DNA of 64,000 nt, taken from positions 89,700,649 to 89,764,648 of the forward strand of contig OU015498.1 of NCBI GenBank assembly GCA_907164885.2, given 5' to 3'. The notes under the pieces were generated by a model. That model was not told the origin of the DNA, searched no databases, and saw only the letters and a list, made by a program, of their open reading frames with translations. The stretch's first letter is position 1. Every line of letters starts with the position of its first letter. Both the position numbers and the translations under genes were made by a program. Positions 43,301 through 55,931 of this stretch are shown one piece after another. The stretch is from Dolomedes plantarius (taxonomy: Eukaryota > Arthropoda > Arachnida > Araneae > Dolomedidae).

Positions 43301-44440
43301 ATTCAATTAAAAATTCTTTTGGACTTAATGGACTGCTTTAATGCAATTGAACAGCATGAATACGGAATTGCAATGACCTATAACGAATACTGATAACGTT
43401 ACCAATTCTAAGTGAATTTGGCTAGTCTTAGAATTTAAAAATAACCGCTGAAATTTCAGAATACTTTGCCTATCAAAACAGATCGGAAAGTAACTGAACC
43501 TTTATACTTAGAAAATGTTATTATAACAAAATATCCTGCCTCTGATAAAAGGATATTCTGAATAAAATGAACTGCAAAAATAAGTTATGTTAGTTCAGTT
43601 GTGATGTGAATACATATCTAAAGTTCATTTGCTTTCGTTTGTTGTAAGGCAAATGTATTACGTCTGGATATTTTCCGTGGCTTTTCAGAGCATGAAAGTC
43701 GATCAAAATACAAAACAGTTTCGATTTAACGTAGAGAACTGAGTTTTGAAATTGCTAAATAATGCATTGTTGGGATCTTGAAAATGAAACTCAAAAGGAA
43801 ATATAAGGATTAAATTAGTTCATGATGATTTTAAAGGACCAAGTCATTGACCGATTCTATAATTATATTTTGATTTGCAACCTCGCAAAAGCTACGGGTC
43901 GCAAGCCAAGATGTTTCTTGCAGTATATTTATTTCTTTTATTACTTGTCGGTAATCATATAAAGAAAAGTATTATAAAATAAAATATTCAGCTTTTTGCT
44001 GGATTATATATGAGGTCCTTATCAAACCAAACTTAAAATCCAACATAAGTATCTTCACCAACTAGATTAATGTTTCTAGATGATAAAATTTTAATTAAAT
44101 AAAAGATGCTAACATGAACTAAATGTACTCGTTTTGAACTATATTACATTGAGAGTTCTATTTTTTTAAATACTTATTTTCAAAATAAGTATGATAGATT
44201 TATTATTAAGTGGTTTAGAATAAAAAGGGTGTTTCTCAAACAAATAACTAATAACGAAAAAAATTGAAAGAAATGTTAAATATTTTGTTTTAAATTTAAT
44301 ATTTTTTAAACCTCTCAATCGGATATAGAATTTAAAAAAATAGTTTTAAAATTTGGTACGGTATAATATTGACTAATAGTGATATACGCACAAACGCTTC
44401 TCAATGATCCGCCTTAATGTATTAAAAATCCACCGTCAAG
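40341..44440. other. Intergenic region, nothing recognised
   Basis: Downstream of the host gene the sequence is AT-rich without convincing coding frames, element ends or RNA genes. Additional AATAAA hexamers at about 40865, 41004 and 41634 leave room for a longer 3' UTR. Confidence 0.45.
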
Positions 44441-44449
44441 ATTTTACGA

Positions 44450-44535
44450 ACTTGTACTCCAGACTTGTACTTACTTGTGCAAACTTGTATTTCCAAACTT
44501 GTATTAACTTGTATACAAACTTGTATTTCCTCTCA
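44450..44535 (+). repeat. Short interspersed ACTTGTA repeats
   Basis: ACTTGTA occurs about eight times in 85 bp with irregular spacing, mostly as AAACTTGTATT. It is a degenerate local repeat and nothing else supports a function. Confidence 0.6.
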
Positions 44536-44639
44536 GCATCATGATAAAAATGCAATATTCTTATGCTGTTCTACCTAAGGATAAAACAAATGTATTTCTG
44601 AAATCGTAGTTACCTATAAATTAAATAGCTACGAATTAA

Positions 44640-45211
44640 CACTGGACTGGTCGCTCGGCGTCTCACAGACGCCAACAGCACTTTGTTTATATTTTACGTA
44701 TTAATGGATTGCTCCATATGCCCAGCAGATGTCAGTACCTTCGAAGAGTTTATGTATCAGTCATAGCTAACAAACAAAACTCCTTCAGTTGCTATCAATC
44801 TTTTATAGTAAACGGATATATACCAAAACACCCGATTGGCCTTTCAAATTTGTAAAAATTGCTAATGGAAACACATTTTTAAAAAAATTTGCTTTATTTT
44901 TGTTTATCCTATTGTAAAAATTTCTTATAAAAATATTTTTTTCCTATTTGATTGGTTTTCATTTGTAAAAATTGTTTAAGGAAACTCCCTTTTCCCCCTT
45001 TGCTTTAATTTATTTTATTGCATAAAGTGCATATAAAATTACATTAAAAAATTTATCAGTTTTCATTTACATACATCATGTCTTTAATTACTGCTTTAAT
45101 AAATATTTATTTTTACAAACAGAATAGCTAAAACCTAAATAAGATAGTGTGGTATCTATCAGATGCCACGTGACCATGCCTGTCATTTTTATATACGCTA
45201 CCAGTGCAGGG
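44640..45211. mobile_element. piggyBac-like non-autonomous element
   Basis: The element is flanked by TTAA on both sides (44636-44639 and 45212-45215), the piggyBac target. The ends are CACTGGACTGGTCGC and, reversed, CCCTGCACTGGTAGC. The 572-bp core contains no transposase. A short palindrome GGCGTCTCACAGACGCC lies at 44658-44674. Confidence 0.7.
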
Positions 45212-45215
45212 TTAA

Positions 45216-46377
45216 TATAAAATGTTGCCTGATTAGTTTGCATTTGAATGTTTGCAAAATTTATGATTTCTCCGAGTGAGAATATTGCTTAATATTTGTT
45301 TTATTACAATTTTCCATAACACAAAAATACCATAAATAATTGAGAAACGTTATATGCGGATATACAATTTCTTCGCTGTCATGCAAACACATATGTTATA
45401 TGGATTAATTTGAATGTTTTCGTTTAATATAAAGGACGTCCTAATGGACTGAGTTAGTATAAATTTGATTCGCATGCTGCACAAGAGACAAAAACTACTT
45501 GAGTTTTATTTCGACTGTGTGAACGCCGATTGTATTTTAAATGGTTTTCTAATCGATTTTATGTGGAACATTTTTGTATTTGAATAAAGTATTTTAAATA
45601 TTATCTTTTGTGCTTTTAGTTGAAATTACCATTTTTCTTCAAACATATATGAAAGTTCCTTAAGTAACAGATTGTGAGCTCAAAAGTTATTGTAAATTAC
45701 GGCATATAGTTTGGATTTTACATGATAGCAGGGTATGGGTTTTTACATCTTACATCATGCTTATTTTACATGTGGGGTTATGGCTATCAAAAAAAAATGA
45801 TTTGTTATATAGAGAACATAGTAAAGGAAGTAAACGATCGAAACTTCATTATTCATTTCAACATAGTCTTTCAAGCTATTAATTAGAAGTTCCTTAAAAT
45901 TAAGAATGGAAAATTGTTTTTCAGAAACCATGCTATTCACTTGAGCATAGGCCTAAAAACAGAATAAGAAATAAAATATTATAAACTAGGAAAGGACATG
46001 TATAGTAAATATAAGGTGAGTTTAAGCTAATTAAAAAATTAAATATTTACAAAGATCCCATAAATTGAGGATACCAATTCCTCGTAGATAAATTCATATT
46101 TTAATGCAAATAATAATTTCCTATGAAGTGTAATCATTATTTTTATTTACGAACTAAGAATACCATTCAATTTATGATAGTTAGACGAAAAGCTGAAACT
46201 GATAACTTGAAGAGAACAATAAATAAAACATCTCAAACAAATAATAGTCCAATTTTGCACACAATAATTTGAGAATACAGGAATACTTTCTATTATTTCA
46301 ACCCTTTTAAAGAAAATTTCAATATTTTGTACTACAAAATATATACTTACTACAAAATAGTCTTCTGAAAAATAGTC
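45216..46377. other. Intergenic, nothing certain
   Basis: No element ends or coding sequence were found. A + strand AATAAA near 45583, followed by a T-rich stretch, looks like a polyadenylation site, but no upstream gene ends here unless the host 3' UTR is about 6 kb long. Confidence 0.35.
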
Positions 46378-46440
46378 TTGGGGCCCCCAACAGAAGTTTA
46401 CCCCAGGCCCCGTAAAGTCTCTGGGCGGCCCTGCTGGGGG
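46378..46440 (-). repeat. hAT end remnant
   Basis: On the minus strand the sequence reads CAGGGCCGCCCAGAGACTTT followed by GGGGCCTGGGG and GGGGGCCCC, which resembles the G/C-rich end of the hAT-like element at 16774. The other end was not found. Confidence 0.4.
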
Positions 46441-46556
46441 CTGGCGATTTCATTCTTGTGTACAGAAAATAACTGCAAAGTACAGGAAGGGCAGACTAAT
46501 AAAAATAAGAGTTGAAGAGGAGGAGACAAATACTAGATGGAGCTAAAAACGCAAAA

Positions 46557-47215
46557 TAATTATGGAAATCAAGTTGAATCCAAAAGTAAGTGCTGTGAAA
46601 CTTGCTGCACGAAACTCTGCAACCATAGGAAGTTGTATTTGCGCAGAAATTACACGTAGGGTCCTCCGAAAAGCTGACTACAACGGTAAGTATAGTGAGA
46701 AAGATGCTATTCATCAGCTCACGGAATAAAAGGAAGCTTTTAGAGTTTACTAAATTCCCCTTATCAAAAACCCCCAAACTTTTGGAATGAGGTTATTTTT
46801 AGTGATGGGAGTAAATTCAATATTTTTTTTAGCGATGATAGTCGCATGGTTTGTAGAAAACCGAAGACAGACAGCTCTTGATCCAAAAAAACTTAATACC
46901 AACAGTCATGCATGGAGGTGGATCAGTGATGGTGTGGGGCTGTAAGACCCCATGAGGTGTCGGAAAGCTTGTATTCTTTGATGGTATTATGAACCAAAAG
47001 GTTTAGATATACTCAAGAAAAACGTCAAAGAATAGGCGATTAAGGTGGTCTTAGACGGAAAATTTCTTTCTCTATAAGACAATGATCCCAAGCACACGGC
47101 AAAGAATGTAACAATTTGGTAACTGTACCACTGTAAAAGCCTGTCCAGTCCCGAACTATCAACGTCATTGAAAATTTGTGGTCTAGCACCATACAATGTC
47201 AGAACGCTCTTGATA
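46557..47215 (+). pseudogene. Tc1-like transposase relic
   Basis: Conceptual translation in shifting + frames gives Tc1 landmarks in order. These are VSAVKLAARNSATIG with VLRKADYNGKYS (DNA-binding part), a degraded VIFSDGSKF equivalent, PTVMHGGGSVMVWGC with GVGKLVFFDGIMN, and DNDPKHTAKNVTIW followed by a degraded LWS region. Many stops and frameshifts interrupt it. The second catalytic Asp (DNDPKH) is still recognisable. It is clearly older than, and from a different subfamily than, the element at 36167. Confidence 0.8.
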
Positions 47216-47219
47216 AAAC

Positions 47220-48970
47220 TGTTTTATTAAAAGTAGAAAGTAAAATTTTGCCCTAACTATAATGTTTTATCCAATTCAATTTGCAGTTGTAATGTGAACA
47301 GAATGCTGGAATGGATATATCTCATGTTGATATGAAAGAACTCTTGAAGAATCTATCAAGTGGATGGTACTACAGCTTAAAAAAGTTCAAATCCAGATTT
47401 CTAAAGTTTTCCAACTCAAAGTTTATCATTAATTATCGCCACTTGAAAGATTCTGTATGTTGGATCAGATATATCAAATGTTATAATTGGGTGTTCAGGA
47501 AAAAAAGTCCACCTTAGAGAAAGGAAAAGAAGTATCAGTTTCATTTGTAAAAATGAAATAAAAGTAACAAATATTAGAATAAACTGACGGATGCAAATTT
47601 AACTTTTTAATTCGAATGGTTGAATAGCAAGCAATACACTGACATAAAAAGTTTACAGAGCAAACTCCAGTATCGACAGTTAATTATGGGTGAGGAGAGG
47701 CTATGGTATGATTAATACGTAATCCGCTAGGGTCTGTAGCCTTGAAAGATTGATTAATAATGATGTTAAGAATAAATATAAAAAGTTTACCATATCAAAT
47801 ATAAGGTTTTGTACTAATGATTTCAAAAATATTTCAAATTCTCGCTTGACAATAACTGCTTGAAATATGAGGCTGTGACTGCGTTACCGTTGCCTGTTGA
47901 AATGAAAACGCCCCCGCAATATTCAGATATAAATCTCATATAACACATTTGATAAGAATAGAATGCTGAAATTTGAAAATAACGTATTTTTTTTTCAAAG
48001 CATCAGTCGAAGTTAGTAATTCAAGACGCGAGCAATAGAATCAAGACAAATATAGCAAAGCTAGTTAAATAGCCTGCGAAAAGATCCAGCAATGTTTTGA
48101 AAAGCTATGAGGATTATCTAGACAATTATTACAAAGATTATGAGTAGTAAGTTTCTAGCACTTTTTTTTTATTTGACTAGGGGCTTCGCTCCTAGGCTCA
48201 CTACGCTCACTTTTCGTTAGTTTCTTTTAAATTATTTTTACATCTTTCCTCTGTTAGGGCTAATAACGAGATACATAGGGGTGATTCTCGGGCAATGTAA
48301 CACCTTTCATCCATTTACTGTTGTCGCCCTTATGCGAAGGGCTTTTCATCACTGTTGAATTATCAGCTTTAAAATTCAATTAAAAATCGAGATTTTAAGA
48401 TGTAGACTTGAAATGAGGTTTATATGAATAAGAAAGCTTTCAGCTTCCAGATGATGTAAATATTTTCTTTGTAAAATAAAAACTCGAGGAGCATCGATAT
48501 TACATCCACATATGGGACGATAATTCTTGAAAAACTGTGTTTCATTTTTTGATGAAAATATTAGTCTGTTTTAAAATATTTTTAAACAAATGACGTCTAG
48601 TTTGAAAGAGAAATGTCTGTAGTCTTAGATTGTAAAAAGATCAAAATTCTACGATCATTTTTTGGCGATTTATCGTAATCTGAAGATGAAAAAGTCAATA
48701 TTTTCCCACAAAACATAAATTTTTTTTAAAAAAAAACCTTAAGTACGACGAAGATAAGACATGTCTTACTTTGGTCCCCCCATTTTTCTGCATCCATTGG
48801 TATCGCTCTCGACCCCATACCCCCAGCAGTTTTGGAGGAGATAGCGTGACAAGTTTTTGACAGCGGCGGCAGCGGGAGTTACTTTTTTTTAGAATAGAGA
48901 GATAGATCAGTAAAAGTCCAATTGCATTTTTAGCTACTTCCCATCGAACGCCATTAAATACCTTCGTGTC
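47220..48970. other. Intergenic, nothing recognised
   Basis: No gene or element ends are evident. A frame at 47311-47517 beginning with Met has no recognisable domain. It may be part of an old element that carried the Tc1 relic. Confidence 0.4.
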
Positions 48971-48974
48971 TATT

Positions 48975-49275
48975 CCAGATATAGGCAAGTTTAATCTGTA
49001 GACCGGAAAATCTTATGATGTCAGAGAGATAGGAAAACGTACGATCCCATCATATGTCTTCTCTATGGGTAAATGTCAAAATTGAAGCGGCACCGGAGGG
49101 TGGTGCTGATTCACCTATACTGTGCCTCCACTGAAAGCACCAGGGGGTGGTGTTGGATGATGTTGGCACGGGGTTACATATACGGTGCCAACCGTTGAAA
49201 GAAACTAAGGTTTCTCGCGGTTAAAGTGCCAATGTCTCCATTGACAAGTGCCCCTCATTGGCAAACAACAAACAT
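48975..49275 (-). repeat. Dispersed repeat block, families C and D
   Basis: The left part (48993-49030, ATCTGTAGACCGG and GTCAGAGAG) matches 13325-13356. The right part (about 49075-49275), read on the minus strand, matches 59985-60137: GCACTTGTCA, TTTAACC(G/A)CGAGAA, GGCAC(C/G)GTATA, CA(T/C)CATCCAACAC and CTGGTG. The block has higher GC than its surroundings and looks like a SINE or composite retroposon. Confidence 0.55.
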
Positions 49276-49343
49276 TATTGACTACTTTCTTCAACTATAA
49301 TGTGCATTATACTATTTATATTCAATATGTATCATTTTACTTA

Positions 49344-50680
49344 TCTATACTAATATATAAAGAGAGAGAGAGCGGATTTTGTATGTGGAGGGTAATCTCC
49401 GGAACCACTGCACCTATTTGAAAAATTCTTTCACTATTTGAAAGGTACATTATTCCAGATGGACATAGGCTATATATTATGTATATCTGATCAGTACAAA
49501 GAAAGTTATGTTGGGCTAAATGTTGAGCTGATGCTTCACCGTTACAACTTTTCCTTTGTCAACCATAGTAAAGTAACCATAGCAACACATGAAACTACAT
49601 TTTCATTTATTATCCGTAAAACATTTAATATTTTAAAGATTCAAGTGGAAGAGGTATTGATAAATACAAAAAGGATTTTTGACATTGGCTACATTTAAGG
49701 GTTTATTGAAGAAAATTTCATTTGGAACTACGCTTTTTATTGGACATTTAAGGTAAAAAAAGATTTACAATTTATTGGCTATCAACTGGAAATTTATTGG
49801 TGTAATATTACAGAACTTTATTTAACTGTATTTTTTTGAATTTATGTACAATTTTATGCACAGTTTGCGTAAATCGAACTTGAATTATTGAACTTTATTC
49901 AAAAATTAGGGTGTTTCATTGAAACTGTGAAATTTATTGATTATTTCGAATAGGACTATGTTTGTTCCTTTATAAGTGAAAAAGTATTGCTTCAATTGAG
50001 CTGAAATTTTGTATAGATATAGTTGATAGTTCAGATTAAAACATAGGCATATTATTTTTTGAAAATCGGGCCTCGGAGTATTTTTAATTAATGTTTTAAT
50101 GATTTTGCCCCTAAAAGTTGCTTATTTCGACAGCTTCCGTGGCTGTCCTCGCTGATAGCGAGACTATGGGACCGAGTCGTACCAAAATCGGCACGCGGGT
50201 GACACGATTCAGTGCCTGACGTAGCCGGATTTTTTAATTTTTAACTAAAAAAAAGTTTTTAAATTTTTTGTGACATTTATGGTGCTTTTTTCGTGTTTTT
50301 TTGTTTGTGGACTCTGTAGGGGATAGGCTATGGGGCCGAATCGTATCAAAATTGACATGCGGGTGGCCCCCGGAAACAATTCAGTGTCTGACGTTACAGT
50401 TTCCAATAAATTTTTCTTTTGCCATCACCATAAACAAATCCCAAGGTCAAACATACAAATATATTGGACTTGACTTACGGAAAGATTACTTTACTCATGG
50501 AGAATTATATGTTGGTCTCTCTAGGTCAGGAAATGCGGAGAATCAGTTTATTTTAAAACCTCAGAAAAACGAAACAAAAAATGTGGTATACCATGAGGTT
50601 TTAAAATAAATTAAATCTACCTAATACCTACTTAAGATAGATAATTGTTCAACCCGGACAAAGTCGGGACGGGCCGCTAG
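49344..50680 (+). mobile_element. Helitron, family H2, with helicase remnant
   Basis: The 5' end TCTATACTAATATATAAAG follows A (49343). The 3' end, a GC-rich hairpin region CCCGGACAAAGTCGGG and then ACGGGCCGCTAG, is followed by T (50681). This is the canonical Helitron structure: TC...CTAG, 3' hairpin, A^T target. It is 1337 bp long, so most of the Rep/helicase gene is missing. It is unrelated in sequence to the H1 family. Confidence 0.88.
50388..50609 (+). pseudogene. C-terminal fragment of Helitron Pif1-type helicase
   Basis: The frame reads QFPINFSFAITINKSQGQT and ends with GELYVGLSRSGNAENQFIL, then a TKNVVYHEVLK tail and a stop at 50607-50609. The TINKSQGQT and YVGLSR segments are the conserved late motifs of SF1B/Pif1 helicases, and the 'KNVVY.EVL' tail is typical of Helitron proteins. 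Everything upstream (Rep, motifs I-IV) is deleted. The likely match starts at about 50394, and the preceding codons belong to non-coding Helitron sequence. Confidence 0.88.
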
Positions 50681-50681
50681 T

Positions 50682-53400
50682 AAAAAATGATCATGAAAAT
50701 CTTAGTCTTTAGTAAAATCAAATTATATGTAGACATTTTAATTTCTTTTGATTAATCTTTTTTAATCGGAATATATTTATAGAAGAAATAATTGTCCAAT
50801 ATTTTTCTGTAGACACTGTGTATATACAGATTAATTTTATCTGAACATCGAATGAAACTACTAATGAAAGGTTCCCCTTGGTGAGCATAAAAACGTTTCA
50901 GAATGCAATGATGAAGTAGAATCACTTTACGTGATTTTGTTTTCAACACCGAATACGATATATTAGGATGAGTGTGGTGCCATATCAGTAGAAGAATTTA
51001 ATATGCGATGAGTATTATCTTCCGATAAATTTGTAATATAATTTGAAAAAGGTTCCATCTTAACACAGCTTCCGTATCAAAATATCACACGTTTTTATTC
51101 GCAATGAACAGAAAAGAAAAAAAAAGAGTTTCCCCTTCAACAGAATTTCGGAAAAGTGGGTAGTTCTCAGTTTGGCCACGAGGGATTTAAATTGTAATTG
51201 CCTTAGAATTTCGCGGTAGGGAAAGGAGCGTAAAATTTAGAACCTCTTTGGTTTGTTAGACTTTGCGGGGGTAGCAAGAAAGCTGATCTCGTAATGTTCT
51301 CATTCCCTGTCTATGGCAAAACTTTCTGAAGATTCTTAAAGATGTTTTCAAAGCCCCTATGCAAAGAGTTCGGTCAATGCCTGTGTATTTTCCCGTGAAG
51401 AAAAATTAGTGTGTGTGCTGATGGAGAATGTATATATTATTCATATCGAATAATATACATCATAAGAGACGGGCTACGACTTATTAAAAATGTGGAACAT
51501 TTGAAAGTAAACGAATTTGAAAGTAACAGTGAAACCTCCTATCACGCGCATGCATACTTTTTCTTGCACTTTTTTAACGTAGGATTACGTTCCTCCATAA
51601 TGGTCCTCCGGAAAGTAAAATTTCAGACTCTAAAACCGTCCGTCCGTACCTCGCGAGTTATAATTTTGGCCTCGTCTGTATCACTTGGACAAGCAGAAAA
51701 CAGTTAAAGCAGTATATATAGATACATATATACATAACGCATACATACATACATATGTACTTATAAAAGAGGTAAGCAACGATAACTAATCCTACGTTAA
51801 TAACCCGTTTCGTTAGAAGAGACTACCTGAATTTTTTTTTTACCCCAATTTTCTTTTTGAGTGTCTGACAATTTCGTAAAGTCTGAGACGTGTAAAATTT
51901 ATCTCTCTTTAGTTTTTAGACTAATGTTATAGAAAGAAAGCTGATCTCATTAGAAGTTATTACGTTCCCAATGGCTATCACATGACCATGAAACTTTATG
52001 GTCATGTTTTCAAATTTACGATGTAAACGGCAATTACTGCATAATTTTTAAAAGTAAAAATTAGGGCGTGTAGATGAGTATTACACGCTATACAAAATTT
52101 TATGCGAGAATAGTGCTCAGTTTAAGAGAAAGTTAAGATTTATTAAATATGTAATATATACGAATTTGAAAGATGGCTTGCTGTTTCCTCCCCCCACACA
52201 CATATGGATATATTTATATGCATAGTTTATAGCATAATTTTATAAGTTTTACCAAAATACTTTCATTGATAACAGTATATTTTGTATTTTTTCATCTTAC
52301 TTTTTTCCTTTTTAAAAAAATTTGATAAAATGAAAGTTATAAAGGACTGTTCTGTTAGTAAAAAAAATTTCACATTACATTAACTATGTTCCCGTTAGTT
52401 AGTAAAATCTGCTGACTTTCCATCAAAACAAATTTTGTTTTAAGAAGCTACGGGCCAAAAGATTTTTCAAAAAAATTCACACTCATTTCAAAATTCTTTT
52501 TCGCCTTCATTCAATAAATATGCAAAAATACTTGAAAAATGTAGTTTTTTTATAAAAAAGCTTCAAATTTGAAATTCAGGCAATTGTTCAGTTCGCATAT
52601 TTTTTTTACTTTTGTACACAGGAAACAATTCAATTCATTTTACCTTCCCGTCACACAAAAATTTTATTTATAAATTTTATTTTAACCATTTTAAATGGCA
52701 AGAAAAAACATCCACTTTCTTCCGGGAAAATATCTTCAGAATTTTCTCTTAAAAAAACAAAATTCCTAAAGATAGTTTACCGAAAATAGAACGCACGAGT
52801 GCTGAACAAAATTTCAAGGGGATAGATACCTTGCGAGAAAGTTTGGATATCGTTTTGATGATGCCAGATCCCGAAAGATTCGTTTCCGAGATAAATAGAC
52901 AGACCTGAGAAGGGATGCATAGGTGATTAGGAATTGACAGTACAACATAAAAGTATTTAATTTGGCAATGTAATTATCGTTCGTGCGGTTTGTGTTATAT
53001 TTTAAAAGCTCTCTAGTATGCTTTAATTTGAGAAAACAAAAATGTTACTCTTCGATAATTTTCGACCCAGACTTTCTGAAATTAAACAAGGAGGAACTAG
53101 TTTTCTTCATAAATGACCATGTACAATCTCTATTTTAGAATTATATTTTGATTGAAAAATGTTAAATGGTACTTATGTTTTATTATATTCTCTTTTTCTG
53201 GCAGTTAGATATTTTTATAGAATGCTTTATCTGATAAAAAAAATTTCCAACGAGAGCTTTAATCATTTTTTTTTCTGTATCGTAGAATAAATAAGTTAGG
53301 TATTATTCATACCGAGGATATGGAGCTCTGCTCTCCGATGCCACGTTAACGTACCATGTCCTTCGACATACGCGGGGAAGGAGCTACTTTGCCCTTAGTG
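50682..53400. other. Intergenic, nothing recognised
   Basis: No element ends, RNA genes or host exons were identified. A partial palindrome around TATTCATATCGAATA lies near 51435-51455. The 51411-51707 frame has no known domain. Confidence 0.4.
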
Positions 53401-53407
53401 GACTGTA

Positions 53408-54660
53408 CAAAGGGTGCTAGGAAAGTTTTGCAATATGACGAAACGAAAAGCTGCGGGAGGCTGCTTCTAGCTGCGTGTTGAGACATGTTCATACTTGCAC
53501 AACTATAAGAAACCAAAAATCTATAGGCTCAGTAATTTATTAGCAGTGGTAGTTTGAAGTTCTTCCAATGGCATCCTGGTCACGAAGTGACGTACGGATA
53601 GTTATGCGGTATAACTTCGCGCTTAGTTTAAACGTAAACCAGTGCTTAGAAGAAATGACTCTTGCACTTGGTGATGATTTTCCACATCGTACGACTATAT
53701 TCAGGTGGTATAGGGAATTCCAAAGGGGAAATTTCTCCCTGGAGGACGCTGAAAGTATGGGGAGTCCCGAAACATCAGCTATGGAGGAAAACATCACTGC
53801 TGTGAAGAAAATTCTTCACGAAAACAGGCTACCAGGAAATAGAGGATACCTTAGGCCTAAATGCACCTGCAATTCATTCGATTCTGCATGATCATTTGCA
53901 TATGAAGAAACTGTTGTCTCTGGGTGCCGCATAGACTGGCTGAAGAGCAAATGACACGACGTGTGACCTGGTGGCGGGAGATGCTAAAAAATGTTTGATA
54001 AAGGACAATCTCGGTGTGTGAACAGCATCGTGACAGGTGAAACTTGGCTGTACTATTATGATGTGCTGACTAAGTCTCAAAACAAAGTTTGGGTCTTTGA
54101 TGATAAGGACACACCCGTAGCTGTCAGAAATTCTGCATCAATTAAGGGGAAAATGATAGCTGTGTTTGCCAAAACGGGTAAAATTGAGGAGCGTGTCGTT
54201 TTGGACTCACAGAAGAGAGTCACAGCTAAGTGGTACATTCTTCAGTGCCTGCCTAAAGTCATCGAATCTTTGAAGAATCTGCGGCTTAAGTCAAGAATGG
54301 ACAACTGGTTCCTCCATCATGACAATGCTCCAGCTCACCGCGCCGAAGCCTGCACCGAATATTTGGGCACTACAGGACTGAAACTACTTGAGCAGCCTCC
54401 GTACAGTTCATACCTTGTTCCCTGTGACTTTGCACTGTTCCCACATGTGAAAATGAAGCTGAAAGGGATTCGGTTTTCCAGTGATGAGGAACTTCTGACG
54501 GCTTGGGACAACGATTGTGCCGTTCTCCCTAGCGAAACTTGGCAGAGTTGGTTTAAGGATTAGTTTCGGAGAATGGAGAAGTTTTTTGCATGTAACGGAA
54601 ATTACTTGGAAAAAATTAAATAAATAAACCCGTACTGCAAAACTTTCCTAACATACTTTG
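53408..54660 (+). mobile_element. mariner transposon, full length but broken
   Basis: This 1253-bp element is flanked by TA at 53406-53407 and 54661-54662. The ends are CAAAGGGTGCTAGGAAAGTT and, reversed, CAAAGTATGTTAGGAAAGTT, both followed by TTGCA. One transposase pseudogene lies on the + strand. Confidence 0.9.
53568..54563 (+). pseudogene. mariner transposase, frameshifted, first catalytic Asp missing
   Basis: The frame begins MASWSRSDVRIVMRYNFALS and carries the mariner DNA-binding part (HRTTIFRWYREFQRGNFSLE, then EENITAVKKIL). It is intact to about 53840. A region with frameshifts and a stop (53840-53990) still shows AIHSILHDHLHMKKL in another frame. The catalytic part runs from 53991. 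VTGETW at about 54031 lacks the Asp of the usual TGDE(T/S)W motif, while HHDNAPAHR and PCDFALFP keep the second and third Asp with 34 residues between them (D34D). YSSYLVPCDF replaces the usual YSPDLAPCDF. The copy is dead by at least three lesions. Confidence 0.88.
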
Positions 54661-54662
54661 TA

Positions 54663-55441
54663 TGAACTGAAGAACTCCGTTTTGAAAGAATATTGCCTTC
54701 ATTAATGACATTGTAACGAACCATATCAGATGTACATTACACATACACAGCATATGTGAATGAATTCACTTTACTTTTAAATTGTTTTAAAGGACAGAAA
54801 ATTTCACTTCACTTCGCATTCATGTAAAAGATAGAAAATTTCATTTCACTTCGAATTAAGAATTAAATAGGGGGTGCGGACGCAAGAAATTGACAAATAT
54901 TCCGTGCACCTCCCCTCTGTCCCTTAAAATTTACTGTTAATAATAGTCAGTTTTAGAATATACAGAGAAACTACACATGGCTGTGTTTTTGTATGTATTA
55001 CAAAATTAAATTTACAGTATGAATGATTTTGGTTAGCCTTCCAGCCGTGGGCGGCGACGAAATCGTGTTTTAATTTCTAGGGTATCTGAACTGTAGGAAA
55101 CGTTATTTCCCTGCTGTATGAATTTTATTATGCATTTGAACATAGGGGGACGTTATTTCACGAGCAACACATCACAGAAATATTGCTTCTTAGAAGCGAG
55201 CATCAGTCTAAATAATATTGCTTCTAGGAAATTTTCTATTTTCCAAAATTGTTTTTGGTATTTTTGTTAATGGCGATATTCGCGTTTCTCGTAAATTGTA
55301 ATGTAACACATTGTTGATCGGTTCTAGTAAGCTCATGTTTTTATACGCAAATGTTGAAGACAATTTAGGGTAATGGAAAGTCATATTGGAAAAATTTTTG
55401 ATCAGCTAAACATTGCTTTACTTCAAAACTACCTTTACTAT
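54663..55441. other. Intergenic, nothing recognised
   Basis: No gene or element was identified between the mariner and the solo LTR. A duplicated AAAATTTCA(C/T)TTCACTTCG(C/A)ATT phrase at about 54798-54857 is a minor local repeat. Confidence 0.45.
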
Positions 55442-55931
55442 TGTTCCGTTTTTCCTGGGTTCTTTAGGATTGAATAAAATCACTTCAGAAACTGCATACA
55501 AAATAAAATTTATTATTCTGTAAATTATTCAGGTGCATACACAAATTCAAACAGAAAACACGTAACAACTGTCTTCTATACAGCAGAAAACTCTAAAAAC
55601 ACAAGGCAGGATACCAGAGTCTTCAATGCAATACACGCCTAACGCACTTTCAACAACTTCAATTCTCTTTAGAAAAGAACGGATTTCCAATGTTAATGAC
55701 AGGTATATTTATAGACTTCCAAAGCGCAGCCTATCGGTCAGTCAGCTACATCTCTCTAGAAGTTTCCAGAAAGGTCTAGACGGCAAGTTGGCGACCATTT
55801 GGCGCCATATAGCCAAATGGGGCGAAATATCGCCAAATTTGGAGACCAAAATAAGTCAACAAACCCATCGCCAATTTGGCGATAAATCTCATTTTTGGCT
55901 AGATTACCATAGACTCATACAATTCGTAACA
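55442..55931 (-). mobile_element. Solo LTR with 4-bp target duplication
   Basis: On the minus strand the LTR starts TGTTACGAATTG and ends CGGAACA. A 4-bp duplication CTAT (+ strand) flanks it at 55438-55441 and 55932-55935. A TATA box (CTATAAATATACC, about 55705) and a polyadenylation signal (AATAAATTTTA, about 55510) are in the expected U3/R order. No internal retrotransposon sequence adjoins, so it arose by LTR recombination. TGTTACG starts are common in Ty3/gypsy and BEL elements, and the superfamily is not decided. Confidence 0.78.

Noticed and set aside
45540..45600. Polyadenylation site at about 45583 as the end of the host transcript
   Set aside because: Would need a 6-kb 3' UTR containing a piggyBac-like element. 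Earlier AATAAA hexamers are more likely, though it cannot be excluded.
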